55,266 nt of DNA from Cyanobacterium sp. HL-69 (lineage in GTDB: Bacteria; Cyanobacteriota; Cyanobacteriia; Cyanobacteriales; Cyanobacteriaceae). Of this stretch, positions 1-8,107 are shown one piece after another (position 1 is the stretch's first letter; each line of letters begins with the position of its first letter). Where the stretch lies: contig CP024914.1 in assembly GCA_002813895.1 (NCBI GenBank), positions 1 to 55,266 on the forward strand, in the 5' to 3' direction. Under the pieces are notes generated by a model that saw nothing but the letters and a program-made list of their open reading frames with translations, ran no database searches and was not told where the DNA came from. The position numbers were made by a program, and so were the translations under genes.

Positions 1-759
1 ATGACCAGTATTATTGCTTTATTTAACCAAGCGGGAGGGGTGGGCAAGACCACTATTACCTATAATCTTGGCTATCATCTCTCTCTTTTAAACCATCGTG
101 TTTTACTCATTGATTTAGATCCTCAATCCTCATTAACGACTTTCATGGGTATTGAACCCGAAAATCTCGAGAAAACACCCTTTGATGCACTCATCAATGA
201 AGAACCATTATTTATCCTCCATGATATTCATGGACTTGATTTAGCACCTACTAATATTACTTTATCAGTTGCTGAGGTACAGCTAGTCAACCTAGATTTT
301 AGAGAAGTGAGATTAAAAGAAGCTATTGCCCCTCTCACGGACTATGATTTTATTTTGATTGATTGTCCCCCTAGCTTAGGATTATTAAGCTATGGTGCAT
401 TGGTGGCATCAACCCATGTATTAATTCCCATTGAAACTCACTTCAAAGCATTTCAGGGTACTAACTTACTGTTAGAAACCATTGCGAAGGTAAAAAAACG
501 TGGTAACAGAGGACTACAGATAGGAGGATTTATCCCTTCCCGTTATAGTAAGGCTAATTCTCAAGATAAAAGAACCCTTCAGGCAATCACAGATGAGTTT
601 GGAAAGGTGTCCACCGTTTATCCAGCGATTCCTCGTTTAACTGCTTTTGCGGATGCTTCTGAAGATGGACTTCCCCTTATGCTCTATGACCCCAAGTCTC
701 CTGCTGTAAAAATATATAATGAACTTGCCCTTAGTATTGCCAAACTAACTCATGCCTAG
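1..759 (+). CDS. parA: ParA-type plasmid partition ATPase
   Basis: A 252-aa P-loop ATPase that would move plasmid copies to daughter cells by cycling on the nucleoid with ParB. The N-terminus carries the deviant Walker A motif (AGGVGKTT, signature Lys about residue 16), DLDPQSS follows near residue 40, and the IDCPPS Walker B-type motif lies near residue 120. There is no N-terminal HTH, so it is the short form (type Ib/Soj-like). Its last codons overlap parB by 8 bp, which implies translational coupling. The window begins at its ATG, so its promoter must lie at the far end if the molecule is circular. Confidence 0.95.
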   Translation: MTSIIALFNQAGGVGKTTITYNLGYHLSLLNHRVLLIDLDPQSSLTTFMGIEPENLEKTPFDALINEEPLFILHDIHGLDLAPTNITLSVAEVQLVNLDFREVRLKEAIAPLTDYDFILIDCPPSLGLLSYGALVASTHVLIPIETHFKAFQGTNLLLETIAKVKKRGNRGLQIGGFIPSRYSKANSQDKRTLQAITDEFGKVSTVYPAIPRLTAFADASEDGLPLMLYDPKSPAVKIYNELALSIAKLTHA

Positions 760-1660
760 AAAATCAGATAAGCCTTATCGTGCCCAAGCAAATCTCTCTG
801 TTTTATTCGGGGATGAATCGTCTTCTGGTGAGACTATTAACATTAGCCAAATTATTTTACCTTCTTCACAGCCTAGAAAATACTTCGACCCTGAGAAGTT
901 GGAACAATTAGCGTCTTCTATAAAAGCGCACGGTGTAATTGAACCTCTGCTGGTGCGTCCATTGGGAAACAAGTATGAGTTAGTGGCGGGGGAGAGGCGG
1001 TATCGTGCTTGTCAGATGGCAGAAATTAATGATATTCCTGTCACTATCAAAGAGTTATCTGATGAATCTGCTTTTGAGTTAGCCCTTGTTGAAAACTTGC
1101 AAAGAGAAGATTTAAATCCTGTAGAAGAAACTGAGGGGGTGTTATTTCTTCTTGCTCAGAAACTTACAATGTCAGTGGAATCAGTGGTTAACCTGCTCTA
1201 TAAGATAAATAATGAGAGTAAAAAAGAATTTAACCATAACGTTATGGTTAACTCAGAAATTGAGGTGATTGAATCGGTTTTTAAAGACTTAGGGCGCGGT
1301 CGTTGGCAATCGTTTGTGGTTAATCGTCTTCCTTTACTCAAGCTACCAGAAGATATATTAACGGTACTAAGAGAGGGAAAAATTGCTTATACAAAGGCGA
1401 TCGCCCTTAGTAAAATAAAAGACGATACCGCTAGACAAGAATTACTCAAGAAGGTAATTGAGAATAATTTATCCCTATCTCAGATTAAGGAACAGGTAAA
1501 GTTATGTAATAGCAACCAACGAGATAATGAGTCTCCCCAATTGAGAGTTAAGGAAATCACTAAATCTATTAACAAAGCAAAACTATGGGAAAAAGAACCC
1601 AAGAAATGGCAAAAGGTAGAAAAACTCTTAGCTAAGATTGAAGAATTAATCTCTCCTTGA
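752..1660 (+). CDS. parB: ParB-type centromere-binding protein
   Basis: A 302-aa ParB/Spo0J-family protein, partner of ParA. Residues about 30-110 form the ParB/Sulfiredoxin-like N-domain with SQPRKYF, the CTP-binding AGERRYRA motif and VENLQREDLNP. The middle should be the HTH that reads parS; the C-terminal third is charged and probably dimerises. ATG overlaps the end of parA by 8 bp. The coding sequence holds a 22-bp perfect palindrome (1230-1251). One GCGATCGC motif lies near 1398. The length is normal for plasmid ParB. Confidence 0.95.
   Translation: MPRKSDKPYRAQANLSVLFGDESSSGETINISQIILPSSQPRKYFDPEKLEQLASSIKAHGVIEPLLVRPLGNKYELVAGERRYRACQMAEINDIPVTIKELSDESAFELALVENLQREDLNPVEETEGVLFLLAQKLTMSVESVVNLLYKINNESKKEFNHNVMVNSEIEVIESVFKDLGRGRWQSFVVNRLPLLKLPEDILTVLREGKIAYTKAIALSKIKDDTARQELLKKVIENNLSLSQIKEQVKLCNSNQRDNESPQLRVKEITKSINKAKLWEKEPKKWQKVEKLLAKIEELISP
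1230..1251. promoter_or_regulatory. 22-bp perfect palindrome in parB, candidate parS
   Basis: The two 11-bp halves (TTAACCATAAC and GTTATGGTTAA) are exact reverse complements with no spacer, centred between 1240 and 1241. ParB proteins bind palindromic centromere sites that often lie in or next to the par operon. That this is the site is inference: it does not match the chromosomal parS consensus. Confidence 0.45.
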
Positions 1661-1815
1661 GAATTAACACCAACGCAAAGGAAGAAAAAGAAGAGAAAAA
1701 AATACACCTTAAAAATAAGGTTCTTGCAGGAAAACGAAAAAAGCGACCAAAAATTAACTCTCCCAAAACTATTTCTTCACCTGAGTTCGGGATAAGCTCA
1801 AAGCTTTATTTTTTC

Positions 1816-1845
1816 CTAAAAAACCCCAATAGCTTCGTAGGGGTT
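1816..1845 (-). terminator. Possible minus-strand terminator
   Basis: AACCCC (1822-1827) and GGGGTT (1840-1845) form a six-pair stem. Read on the minus strand the stem runs into a T-tract (complement of the A-run just left of 1822). It lies between parB and the TnpB scar. The remaining 1661-2029 stretch shows no convincing gene. Confidence 0.3.
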
Positions 1846-2029
1846 CGTAGAAATAACAATAAAATGACCTTAACCCGAATGGACTTTAAGTGCCAGGGGA
1901 TGTTGTTGATTAGGTTCTCTCCTCACCAAAAACTGCTGTTCTATCAATCTGATCATGACAATATGATAATCGTGACCAGTGATTTAAACCTTGGATGTCA
2001 AAACATCAAATAAATAAGGAAATATCAAC

Positions 2030-2270
2030 ATGAAAAAATACTTATCTGAGAGGGTGCATAAATGCGAAAAATGTGGTTTCACTATGAATCGAGATACTGC
2101 TTGCCGTAATGGTCATAGAAAACTACATCAGGGGTATGGAACGTACCTCTTTAGACGCAGAGTCGTCAAGCTCTACCGAATGCGGAAGTATGAGGCAACT
2201 TGGGGCGAAAAAGCAGATGTCTGCAAAGAAGCGTCAGAAACGCATTTTCGCTACGCTAAGAAATGCGTAG
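2030..2270 (+). pseudogene. TnpB C-terminal remnant (IS200/IS605 type)
   Basis: The first part encodes KCEKCGFTMNRDTACRN, the second CxxC knuckle and following Asp-containing block of the TnpB zinc-ribbon/RuvC-III region. After about codon 27 the TnpB-like reading moves to another frame (beginning near 2109), where a Ser-rich tail with SSTECGSMRQL, typical of cyanobacterial TnpB ends, runs to a TAG at 2268. So the piece lacks the whole N-terminus and carries a one-base indel. It is a scar of an RNA-guided-nuclease transposon, not a working gene. Confidence 0.7.
2240..2268 (+). repeat. IS200/IS605-type right-end hairpin
   Basis: ACGCATTT (2240-2247) and AAATGCGT (2261-2268) are a perfect 8-bp inverted repeat with a 13-nt loop, overlapping the end of the TnpB remnant. 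Subterminal hairpins in this place are what TnpA-Y1 recognises, and the same region forms the scaffold of the TnpB guide RNA in active elements. Confidence 0.5.
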
Positions 2271-2297
2271 TTCATTAGAAAATAATTATGATTCGAT

Positions 2298-2582
2298 TTA
2301 TAAATTCTGCCATGCGTTATCCTCTTCTTCTGTTAACCAATCTTTTGCTAATAATGATTCACTTAATAAAGTAGTGTCTGATATACTTCCAGTCATTTTT
2401 TTTAACGTATCAGAACCATTGGCAAGTTGTTCTTTACTTTCTATACTTATCATAATCATTTGTGCGATCTCTTCTAGCTGTGCTTCTGATAACTCTGATA
2501 GCTTATTAATTACTTTTTCTAGTTGCTTAATCATGGTCTTACTCAATGGGAAAACTAAGTATGTTTCATCAATTATAGTCAT
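2298..2582 (-). CDS. Orphan antitoxin-like protein
   Basis: About 94 aa when started at the ATG at 2582 (MTIIDETY). It has a helical middle (KQLEKVINKLSELSEAQLEE) and ends with KDWLTEEEDNAWQNL, a tail common in small cyanobacterial antitoxins that are encoded before a MazF/PIN-type toxin. No toxin follows: the next downstream sequence is the TnpB scar on the other strand. The reading frame stays open upstream to 2798 but that part is antisense to the HNH fragment, so the internal start is preferred. No strong RBS. Confidence 0.5.
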   Translation of the reverse strand: MTIIDETYLVFPLSKTMIKQLEKVINKLSELSEAQLEEIAQMIMISIESKEQLANGSDTLKKMTGSISDTTLLSESLLAKDWLTEEEDNAWQNL

Positions 2583-2703
2583 TAACTTAATGGCATTATT
2601 CGTTAGGGAGAATATAACGCAGAGGGGTCTAGGCAGATCTTGAAAATTGATGAGTATTAGATTCCCTTTAGTGTAAAGGTTGTTATTTATCTTGCACTCT
2701 TGT

Positions 2704-2728
2704 GACAGCTTCGCTAGTTTTACCCCAA
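2704..2728. repeat. Arm of the AAAGCTAGGG repeat family
   Basis: The sequence AGCTTCGCTAGTTTTACCCC closely matches the right arm of the 350-bp MITE at 10393-10742. It ends just where the HNH fragment starts, so the repeat probably replaced the missing 5' part of that gene. Confidence 0.45.
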
Positions 2729-2855
2729 TTATCAACCAGAGGATAACAGAGAAGAAAACTTGGTTTGCCTTTGTACCGCTTGTCATTTGAGTTACCATAC
2801 CCGCAAACGTGGGAATATCAGCATCGGTCAGTTATCCCTAGATTTAGACTTTTAG
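2727..2855 (+). pseudogene. C-terminal fragment of a small HNH endonuclease
   Basis: This encodes NYQPEDNREENLVCLCTACH and then SYHTRKRGNISIGQLSLDLD before a TAG. It is almost identical to the C-terminal ~40 residues of the intact HNH gene at 54696-55010 (minus strand). The N-terminal half with the first Cys pair and catalytic His is missing. It is a partial duplication or the relic of a second copy, truncated at a repeat arm. Confidence 0.8.
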
Positions 2856-2949
2856 ATTATTTGGTGATAGCTTACAGCCCTTACCTATGCTTACCTCAAA
2901 TGTGTGAGAAAATATACACTCTATCAATTACAGCCAGTGCCATTAACTC

Positions 2950-4110
2950 ATGAGAGAAGAAGTAACGCTTATATATTACATCTCGCCTACCAGTAAAATT
3001 CACTCTAACCAATGCCGTCACTTCAAGGCGGATACTGACGGGTGGCAAAAGATGGATTCATACTCGGATGCCCTAGCTACTGGTGCTAAACCTTGTAAGA
3101 TTTGTTGTCCTAAAACCTCGCCAATAAACATTGATGAGTTAGAAAATAAAGCTGATTTATCAGCAAAAGAAGTCAAGCAGACTACCACAGAAGATAAGCA
3201 GGAAACTACGAGTAATCCCCCTGCTAAACCAGAGGAAACGTTAGATAATTCAGATACCATAACCCCTAAGCAACAGGATTTATTTGCACAGTTAAGCACA
3301 GACAAGCAACCAGAATTCTCTGAACTCACCAAGGAGGACGGTAAAACAAGCGAACAATCAGAATCTTCCACCAAAGAGGATGATAAAACATCTGAGGTTA
3401 AGGATAAGAAAACCAAGTCAAAGAAAAAGAAGAAAGATAAAAAACCCCCTGCTAAAAAGTATAAAATCCTTGCAGGTAATGGATGTCATCAGGCGATCTC
3501 AGAGGTGCAAGGTATCTTAGTACCCCCCATTGATGATGAAAGTAGCTACGAGTTGATATTACCCGATGGTTTAGCTCTTGAAGCCACTTTTACCCGTCCT
3601 TATCTTGAGTCGTTAGTTCTTAAGCAACCTGATATTTTAGGGGTGCATTGGTTTCGGGGTTATCCCAAAATGCAAGATAATAAATTAGTCGCCTTTCAGA
3701 TTGTGGGATGGGATGGCAATATGCCCACTAATGAGCAAGGTTGGGAAAGATGGGAATTTATTGGACTTTGGGCATTACAAAAAAATCTCACAGTTCAACG
3801 TTCCATCGCAGACCGAACGGTTAGAAAAGAAGCTAGAAAAACAGGATTTATTACAGAATTTAAGTTTACTTTTAGCAATACCGAGGATTGGGTTAAACAA
3901 AAGAAACTGTGGATTGGTTACGTTTATAAACTACTGTGTCGCAGGGAAGGGGATACTCTCAAAATACAAAAGGTAATCCCCTATGCTTGTCCTAGGAAAA
4001 AACCAATACCGAAACCTCAGCTTGTCAAGAAAAAAGCTTCACAGAAAGCAACTAAACCAACACAACACTCCCAGACTCATAGCGAACCACAAGTAGAAAA
4101 AGAGAATTAA
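2950..4110 (+). CDS. Unknown protein with N-terminal Cys/His zinc-ligand motif
   Basis: I do not recognise this 386-aa protein. Residues ~8-55 carry a likely metal site: YYISPTSKIHSNQCRHF followed by KPCKICC (His, Cys, His, then CxxCC). Residues ~60-165 are a low-complexity Lys/Asp/Glu/Ser/Thr linker ending in a run of lysines. Residues ~170-350 form a compact Trp/Tyr-rich domain (VHWFRGYPKM, GWERWEFIGLWAL) and the tail is basic and Pro/Lys-rich. Zinc-like head, flexible linker and basic tail suggest nucleic-acid binding, but this is inference. The ATG is the first in the frame; the gene stands alone between two scar regions. Confidence 0.75.
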   Translation: MREEVTLIYYISPTSKIHSNQCRHFKADTDGWQKMDSYSDALATGAKPCKICCPKTSPINIDELENKADLSAKEVKQTTTEDKQETTSNPPAKPEETLDNSDTITPKQQDLFAQLSTDKQPEFSELTKEDGKTSEQSESSTKEDDKTSEVKDKKTKSKKKKKDKKPPAKKYKILAGNGCHQAISEVQGILVPPIDDESSYELILPDGLALEATFTRPYLESLVLKQPDILGVHWFRGYPKMQDNKLVAFQIVGWDGNMPTNEQGWERWEFIGLWALQKNLTVQRSIADRTVRKEARKTGFITEFKFTFSNTEDWVKQKKLWIGYVYKLLCRREGDTLKIQKVIPYACPRKKPIPKPQLVKKKASQKATKPTQHSQTHSEPQVEKEN

Positions 4111-4189
4111 ATCATTTTCCTCTTTGTAACGCTATCTATATAATCTCATCAAAAAAATTATGCCAGAAATGCAACAGATGAGAGACTTT

Positions 4190-4560
4190 AATTGAACGCT
4201 CGGACTATCCCTGTATCCGTTATCCTCAAACGACTTGATTAAATCCGTGCTAAGGGTTACTGCATTTTCATGTTAAAACTTTATCAAAACTATGCAGAAC
4301 AAGATGTCTGGAGATTAACTAACTCTTATCCTCAATAAATGACTAACCCTCAAATCTATTGCCCTATATACTTTTAAAGCTATTCTTAACATGAATTTTA
4401 AATAACCCTTAGCACGTTTTGAGAAAACACCCAACCCATAACGCTCTCGTTGAAGCCATAACGAATGTAGCCATAACGCTTCTGTGAGGGAAGAGCCGTT
4501 TCGTTGCTTTGTCTTTTAACGCCACCAATGGTGGCAGGACAAAGGTTGAATAATAACAAT
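4190..4560. repeat. Structured non-coding repeat, copy A
   Basis: No gene is visible from 4111 to 4811; this element fills most of it. Imperfect arms at 4247-4278 and 4383-4415 are inverted (shared core GTGCTAAGGGTTA) around ~104 bp. A conserved block follows with three CCATAACG/CCCATAACG units (4436-4476) and the hairpin GCCACC-AAT-GGTGGC (4521-4535). The whole arrangement recurs at 54050-54415 with compensatory changes in the hairpin. It may be a structured RNA, a replication or recombination site, or a relic of a mobile element; no known family was recognised. Confidence 0.7.
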
Positions 4561-4811
4561 TAAGGAACAGCCTGTAGAGTGGCTAAAAGAGCAAATCGCC
4601 TACACGTCTCTTGCATCAACCGAGTTCTAACCAACAAACTTAGTAACAAGCAAATACTCAGAAATCATAATACAGACTAAGGATTAAGAAAACGATCGCC
4701 CCGGCATCATACAATCATTTTCCTAATTAACTTTCTCATGGTTGATAAAGTGATGGATACACTCACTAGAGTTTGTGACAATTGCTAGTGTAACCTCTTT
4801 ATTTTTACTCC

Positions 4812-5198
4812 TTAAAATCCTAAACCTTTAAACTTTGGCGATGAATCATCATCTTTTTTCTTCTCATTGACTTCCTCATCTACATTTGAGAATGAAGATA
4901 GCAAATCTGAAAGGTCAAATCCTAAGTCAACCTGATTCGTTATTAGTCCTATCTGAGAACTTAAAGCACCTACTGATTGCCATGCCGATTCTTCTAAATC
5001 AAACGAATCTGATAATCCGATATTATCTTCATCTTGTAGATTATTAAGAGCAATAGGCAACCAATGATTTCTTAAAGTGTCCAATATAACTTCCGTTATA
5101 GTTTTTCCTTTTCTTTTTGAATAACTTTTTAAAAACTCCATCAATACTTTATCGTTTGAATCTGGAGAATAGTAAAGTTTGAATGCTAATTTTGACAT
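4812..5198 (-). CDS. Small plasmid protein, possibly ribbon-helix-helix
   Basis: 128 aa, unrecognised. The N-terminal ~50 residues (FKLYYSPDSNDKVLMEFL then KGKTITEVILDTLRNHWLPIA) have a strand-helix-helix look like RHH DNA-binding folds. The rest is acidic and Ser/Asp-rich, ending in a Lys/Asp stretch. ATG at 5198 follows a good GGGGAG RBS. It is divergent from the mobilisation genes across the 5199-5606 repeat region, so it may be a relaxosome or copy/partition regulator; this is inference. Confidence 0.65.
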   Translation of the reverse strand: MSKLAFKLYYSPDSNDKVLMEFLKSYSKRKGKTITEVILDTLRNHWLPIALNNLQDEDNIGLSDSFDLEESAWQSVGALSSQIGLITNQVDLGFDLSDLLSSFSNVDEEVNEKKKDDDSSPKFKGLGF

Positions 5199-5304
5199 AA
5201 TCTCCCCATTATTTTCATCTTACTAACTAAAAAGTTCAACATCAGCCTTAACTGTTGTTGTTTTTTATAATCAGCCTTGAAGTAATTTTGTTCTACTTTT
5301 ACAA

Positions 5305-5411
5305 TATACCCTACTAAGGGTCTGTTAAGGGTTTAAAAAATGGGTTTTTTTACCCTTTTTCACTGTCTTTTTTACAAAAAGGCATCCCTTATTAAGGGTC
5401 TATTAAGGGTC
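5305..5411. repeat. Iteron-like repeats and hairpin, candidate oriT
   Basis: Two ~24-bp direct repeats of the form CCCTNNTAAGGGTCTRTTAAGGGT lie at about 5308-5332 and 5386-5410. Between them AAAAATGGGT and ACCCTTTTT (about 5336-5360) form a hairpin. The position just upstream of mobC-like and relaxase genes, and the mix of short repeats and hairpins, fit an origin of transfer or an operator for the accessory protein. No nic site was assigned. The rest of 5199-5606 shows nothing else. Confidence 0.5.
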
Positions 5412-5606
5412 ATTTTCTGATTTTAACCCATTTTCAATCATCAAAATTCTCCATTTCTCCACACAATCGCTACACCCACGAGGACTCGTTTAAACAAGCC
5501 ATTTTTGCAAATTGTTAACTTTTTAATCCAATTTTCATTGGTAGGCAATAAAATAGGGTTATTTGTTGTGGATTTAGCCAAAAAATGACGTTTTGAGGGA
5601 AAAAAC

Positions 5607-5900
5607 TTGCCTAGAAAAATTATTTGTTCAGTTTACCTTAATGAAGATGAAAAGGAAAAAGCAAATGCCCTTAGTGAAGAAAGAGGGATAACCCTATCAG
5701 ATTTATTTAAGTCAGTATTGTATAGAAAGATTCCCAAGACACCAAGCCAAGTAAAAGTGAAAGCAATCTTAAAGTTAGGAGAGGTGAGGAATCAGATTGA
5801 AGAATTGATGGAATATATACCATTGGAGCAACAAAAGAAGTTTAAAGATTTTTCAAAAGTGTTAGAAGAAGTAGAGGAAGAAATTGAACTATGCCCGTAG
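5607..5900 (+). CDS. MobC-like relaxosome accessory protein
   Basis: 97 aa. The N-terminus (RKIICSVYLNEDEKEKANAL, then GITLSDLFKSVLYRKIP) is a strand followed by two helices, as in RHH accessory proteins that bind oriT and help the relaxase nick. The C-terminal half is a charged helix. The start is TTG at 5607, preceded by GAGGGA 7 nt upstream. The end overlaps the relaxase by 10 bp, so the two are translated together. Confidence 0.8.
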   Translation: MPRKIICSVYLNEDEKEKANALSEERGITLSDLFKSVLYRKIPKTPSQVKVKAILKLGEVRNQIEELMEYIPLEQQKKFKDFSKVLEEVEEEIELCP

Positions 5901-7099
5901 CAAAGCAAATAAAAGGAAGTGACTTCTACCGATGTATATCGTACTTACTTGATAGGGAAGAAAAAGAAATCATAGAAAGTAACCTGTCAGGTAAAACAGC
6001 GATCGCCCTTAGTAAAAGATTTGAATTATGTTGTCAGTTAAATGGGAGGATGAGAAAACCTGTATATCACGCCACAATCTCATTTAACCCGAATGAAGGT
6101 GAGTTGGATAATAGAAAGTTAAGGGCAATCTCCTATGATTATTTATATGGCATGGGCTTTGGGGAAGAAGAACCTGATTTAGATAAGTTGGAGAAGGAGA
6201 AAAGGAAGGGTGAAGGGCGAATGTTTGGTAGGGAATCCCTTGCTGTACCTTATGTGGTAGTGAAACATGATGATACGGAACATCAGCATATCCATATTGT
6301 GGCAGGTAGAGTAAGACATGACGGAAGCTGTGTGTCTAGTTATTGGGATTACCGTAAGTCTGAAAGGGTATTGAGGATGTTGGAAAACTACCATGGATTA
6401 TCAAGCCCTGAAGGCACGGAAGTATTACAAGAGTTGAGAGATATTTTAGATAGGAGTAAGGAGCAATGTAAGGATTTTCAAGAATTAGATTTAGCCCTAA
6501 ACCAAGAGGGAGTCAAAGTTTACAAGAAGAAGAGCGGTATTGTTTATGGTTACAAAAATAGTCACTATAAGGGTAATACTTTAGGAGCGAAATATACTCT
6601 ACAGGGGATGAGTAAGGTGTTGGATATAAAAGGGTTAGAGGACTATCAAACCACTACTCCTAGTTTTGAATTTGATGATGAGTTTATCAAGAGGTTAGAG
6701 CAGTATAGGAATACCATGGAACAACTACTCAAAAATCAGGATACTGAGAGTTATAAGGGTGATTATTATGCCATTGAAAGGAGTAAGAAAAGTTTGGTGG
6801 TGAGTAAGGTTGATAATTCTGATGAGATGATTAAGTGGATTAAACCTGCACCTAATAAGCCATGGATTCTTAATAACTTTAGGTTTACAAGGGATACCTA
6901 TGATGATTTTGAGGAGAAGACAATAGGAGTAAAAAACACCCTTGAGGTGCAGGAGAAAGAGAGGATTAAACAACTCGAAGCCGTTGAAAAACAGCAGGAG
7001 ATTCAAAAGAAATTAATGGAGCAGATACCCTCGTCACAATCAGCTTCGGGAACTATCACTACTAACTCAGGAACTAACAGAAGGAGACGAGGCAGATAA
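5891..7099 (+). CDS. HUH relaxase (mobilisation nuclease)
   Basis: 402 aa. Relaxases nick the transferred strand at oriT and stay bound to it. The three-histidine HUH motif is clear in EHQHIHIVAGRV (His131, His133, His135), with a Tyr-containing N-terminus (DFYRCISYLL) for the covalent link and a following G-rich strand. This matches the Relaxase/MobA nuclease fold, closest to MOBP/MOBV groups. The C-terminal half is charged and helical, ending in an Arg-rich tail; no primase or helicase domain, so it fits a mobilisable rather than self-transferring plasmid. No type IV secretion genes are present. 7100-7249 shows no gene. Confidence 0.88.
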   Translation: MPVAKQIKGSDFYRCISYLLDREEKEIIESNLSGKTAIALSKRFELCCQLNGRMRKPVYHATISFNPNEGELDNRKLRAISYDYLYGMGFGEEEPDLDKLEKEKRKGEGRMFGRESLAVPYVVVKHDDTEHQHIHIVAGRVRHDGSCVSSYWDYRKSERVLRMLENYHGLSSPEGTEVLQELRDILDRSKEQCKDFQELDLALNQEGVKVYKKKSGIVYGYKNSHYKGNTLGAKYTLQGMSKVLDIKGLEDYQTTTPSFEFDDEFIKRLEQYRNTMEQLLKNQDTESYKGDYYAIERSKKSLVVSKVDNSDEMIKWIKPAPNKPWILNNFRFTRDTYDDFEEKTIGVKNTLEVQEKERIKQLEAVEKQQEIQKKLMEQIPSSQSASGTITTNSGTNRRRRGR

Positions 7100-7249
7100 C
7101 CAGTGCATCTTAACACCAGAAGGAGAAGGAGGAGGTAACGAGCGCACCTTTGAAGAATATTTTTTATAGAGGTAAAAATGCAGAGAGCTGAAACCATTGC
7201 AGAACAGTTATTTTGGACATAGATTACCCCAGTCAAAGCAACCCTCGAT

Positions 7250-7669
7250 TTAAATGGAAATGAGTAGATTTTCAAAAGGATAGGTTTGCTTCCAACGATA
7301 CGTGTTAAAGTCTCGTTGATCTACTGAAAAAATACGTCCGTGTCCCAAATGTTCTGCTAACACAACAAGGGAAGCATCTGCTAAGTCCATTGGGAGATTT
7401 TGATATTGTTTCATCAATTGAGTAATACGAATTGTATGGTCAGGTTGTAAGTCAAAAACTGTAAACAAACCTTGATGAAAACTATTCAAAAAAATAATTT
7501 GAGCATCAACTCCTTTTCTCTTTAAAAGAAGATAACAAGTTTCTGTGATAACACACCATGTAGTCATGAGAGGCTCATTATATTGTTTTAAGGCTTGTTT
7601 CGCTCTTGGATGATAAGAGTCTTTCTGATCTATCAAAGCTAACCAAAATCCTGTATCAACAATGATCAT
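7250..7669 (-). CDS. PIN-domain toxin (VapC-type)
   Basis: 139 aa PIN RNase. The acidic metal ligands are all visible: Asp5 (MIIVDTGFWLALID), Glu43 (ITETCYLL), Asp95/Asp98 (PMDLADASLV) and Asp117 (SVDQRDF). Such toxins cut RNA when freed from the antitoxin. The gene overlaps the end of the antitoxin by 14 bp and is translated after it, the usual order. Confidence 0.9.
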   Translation of the reverse strand: MIIVDTGFWLALIDQKDSYHPRAKQALKQYNEPLMTTWCVITETCYLLLKRKGVDAQIIFLNSFHQGLFTVFDLQPDHTIRITQLMKQYQNLPMDLADASLVVLAEHLGHGRIFSVDQRDFNTYRWKQTYPFENLLISI

Positions 7670-7913
7670 ATTTAGTTTCTAATGTTTCTGCTAGAACTTG
7701 TTTATATGTGGTTGATAAATCTTCTTCAACGGAACAAAATCCAATTAATCCAATGGCTTCAAATTTGTCATAGAGGGTTTTTTCTGACTCAAGCTCTTGT
7801 TTTTCAGTTATGGAATAGCGTTTTTTTAATGACTCAATAAAATCAGTAACTAAAGTTTGTGCCTCTTCTGGTAATTCACTTATATCATGTTGTATTTGCT
7901 CAAGATTAACCAT
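7656..7913 (-). CDS. Antitoxin of the PIN toxin (DUF2281-like)
   Basis: 85 aa. Its start (MVNLEQIQHDISELPEEAQTLV) has the ELPEEA..LVTDFIESLKKRY pattern of DUF2281/VapB-like cyanobacterial antitoxins; the acidic tail would wrap the toxin. The ATG at 7913 is chosen because AAGGAG lies 8 nt upstream; the frame is open further up to 8105 but that part does not look coding. Confidence 0.85.
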   Translation of the reverse strand: MVNLEQIQHDISELPEEAQTLVTDFIESLKKRYSITEKQELESEKTLYDKFEAIGLIGFCSVEEDLSTTYKQVLAETLETKYDHC

Positions 7914-8107
7914 GATAGTTACTCCTTTATGGTAATTTTCACGTTTGCTGATCCCATCATATCCTACATCGCCAAAACAAATCCTCTGGTCATTCTCCTT
8001 ATCAAACAGCATAAATCTCATGCCTTCAATTATGGGGTAAAGCTGAGATACGTACAAAATAGTGCGAGATAAGCTAAAACTTTTACTATGAAATAGTTTC
8101 AGCATAG

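Noticed and set aside
1657-2013. 118-codon frame after parB
   Set aside because: TTG start overlapping the parB stop, unusual composition (Lys/Asn then mixed), no RBS and no family resemblance; the DNA also holds a hairpin.
3018-3416. 132-codon minus-strand frame inside the unknown protein gene
   Set aside because: It mirrors the low-complexity Lys/Glu/Ser linker of the plus-strand gene; Ser/Leu/Val-rich shadow.
5305-5411. CRISPR array from spaced repeats
   Set aside because: Only two copies, with internal symmetry, no third repeat and no cas genes anywhere in the window.
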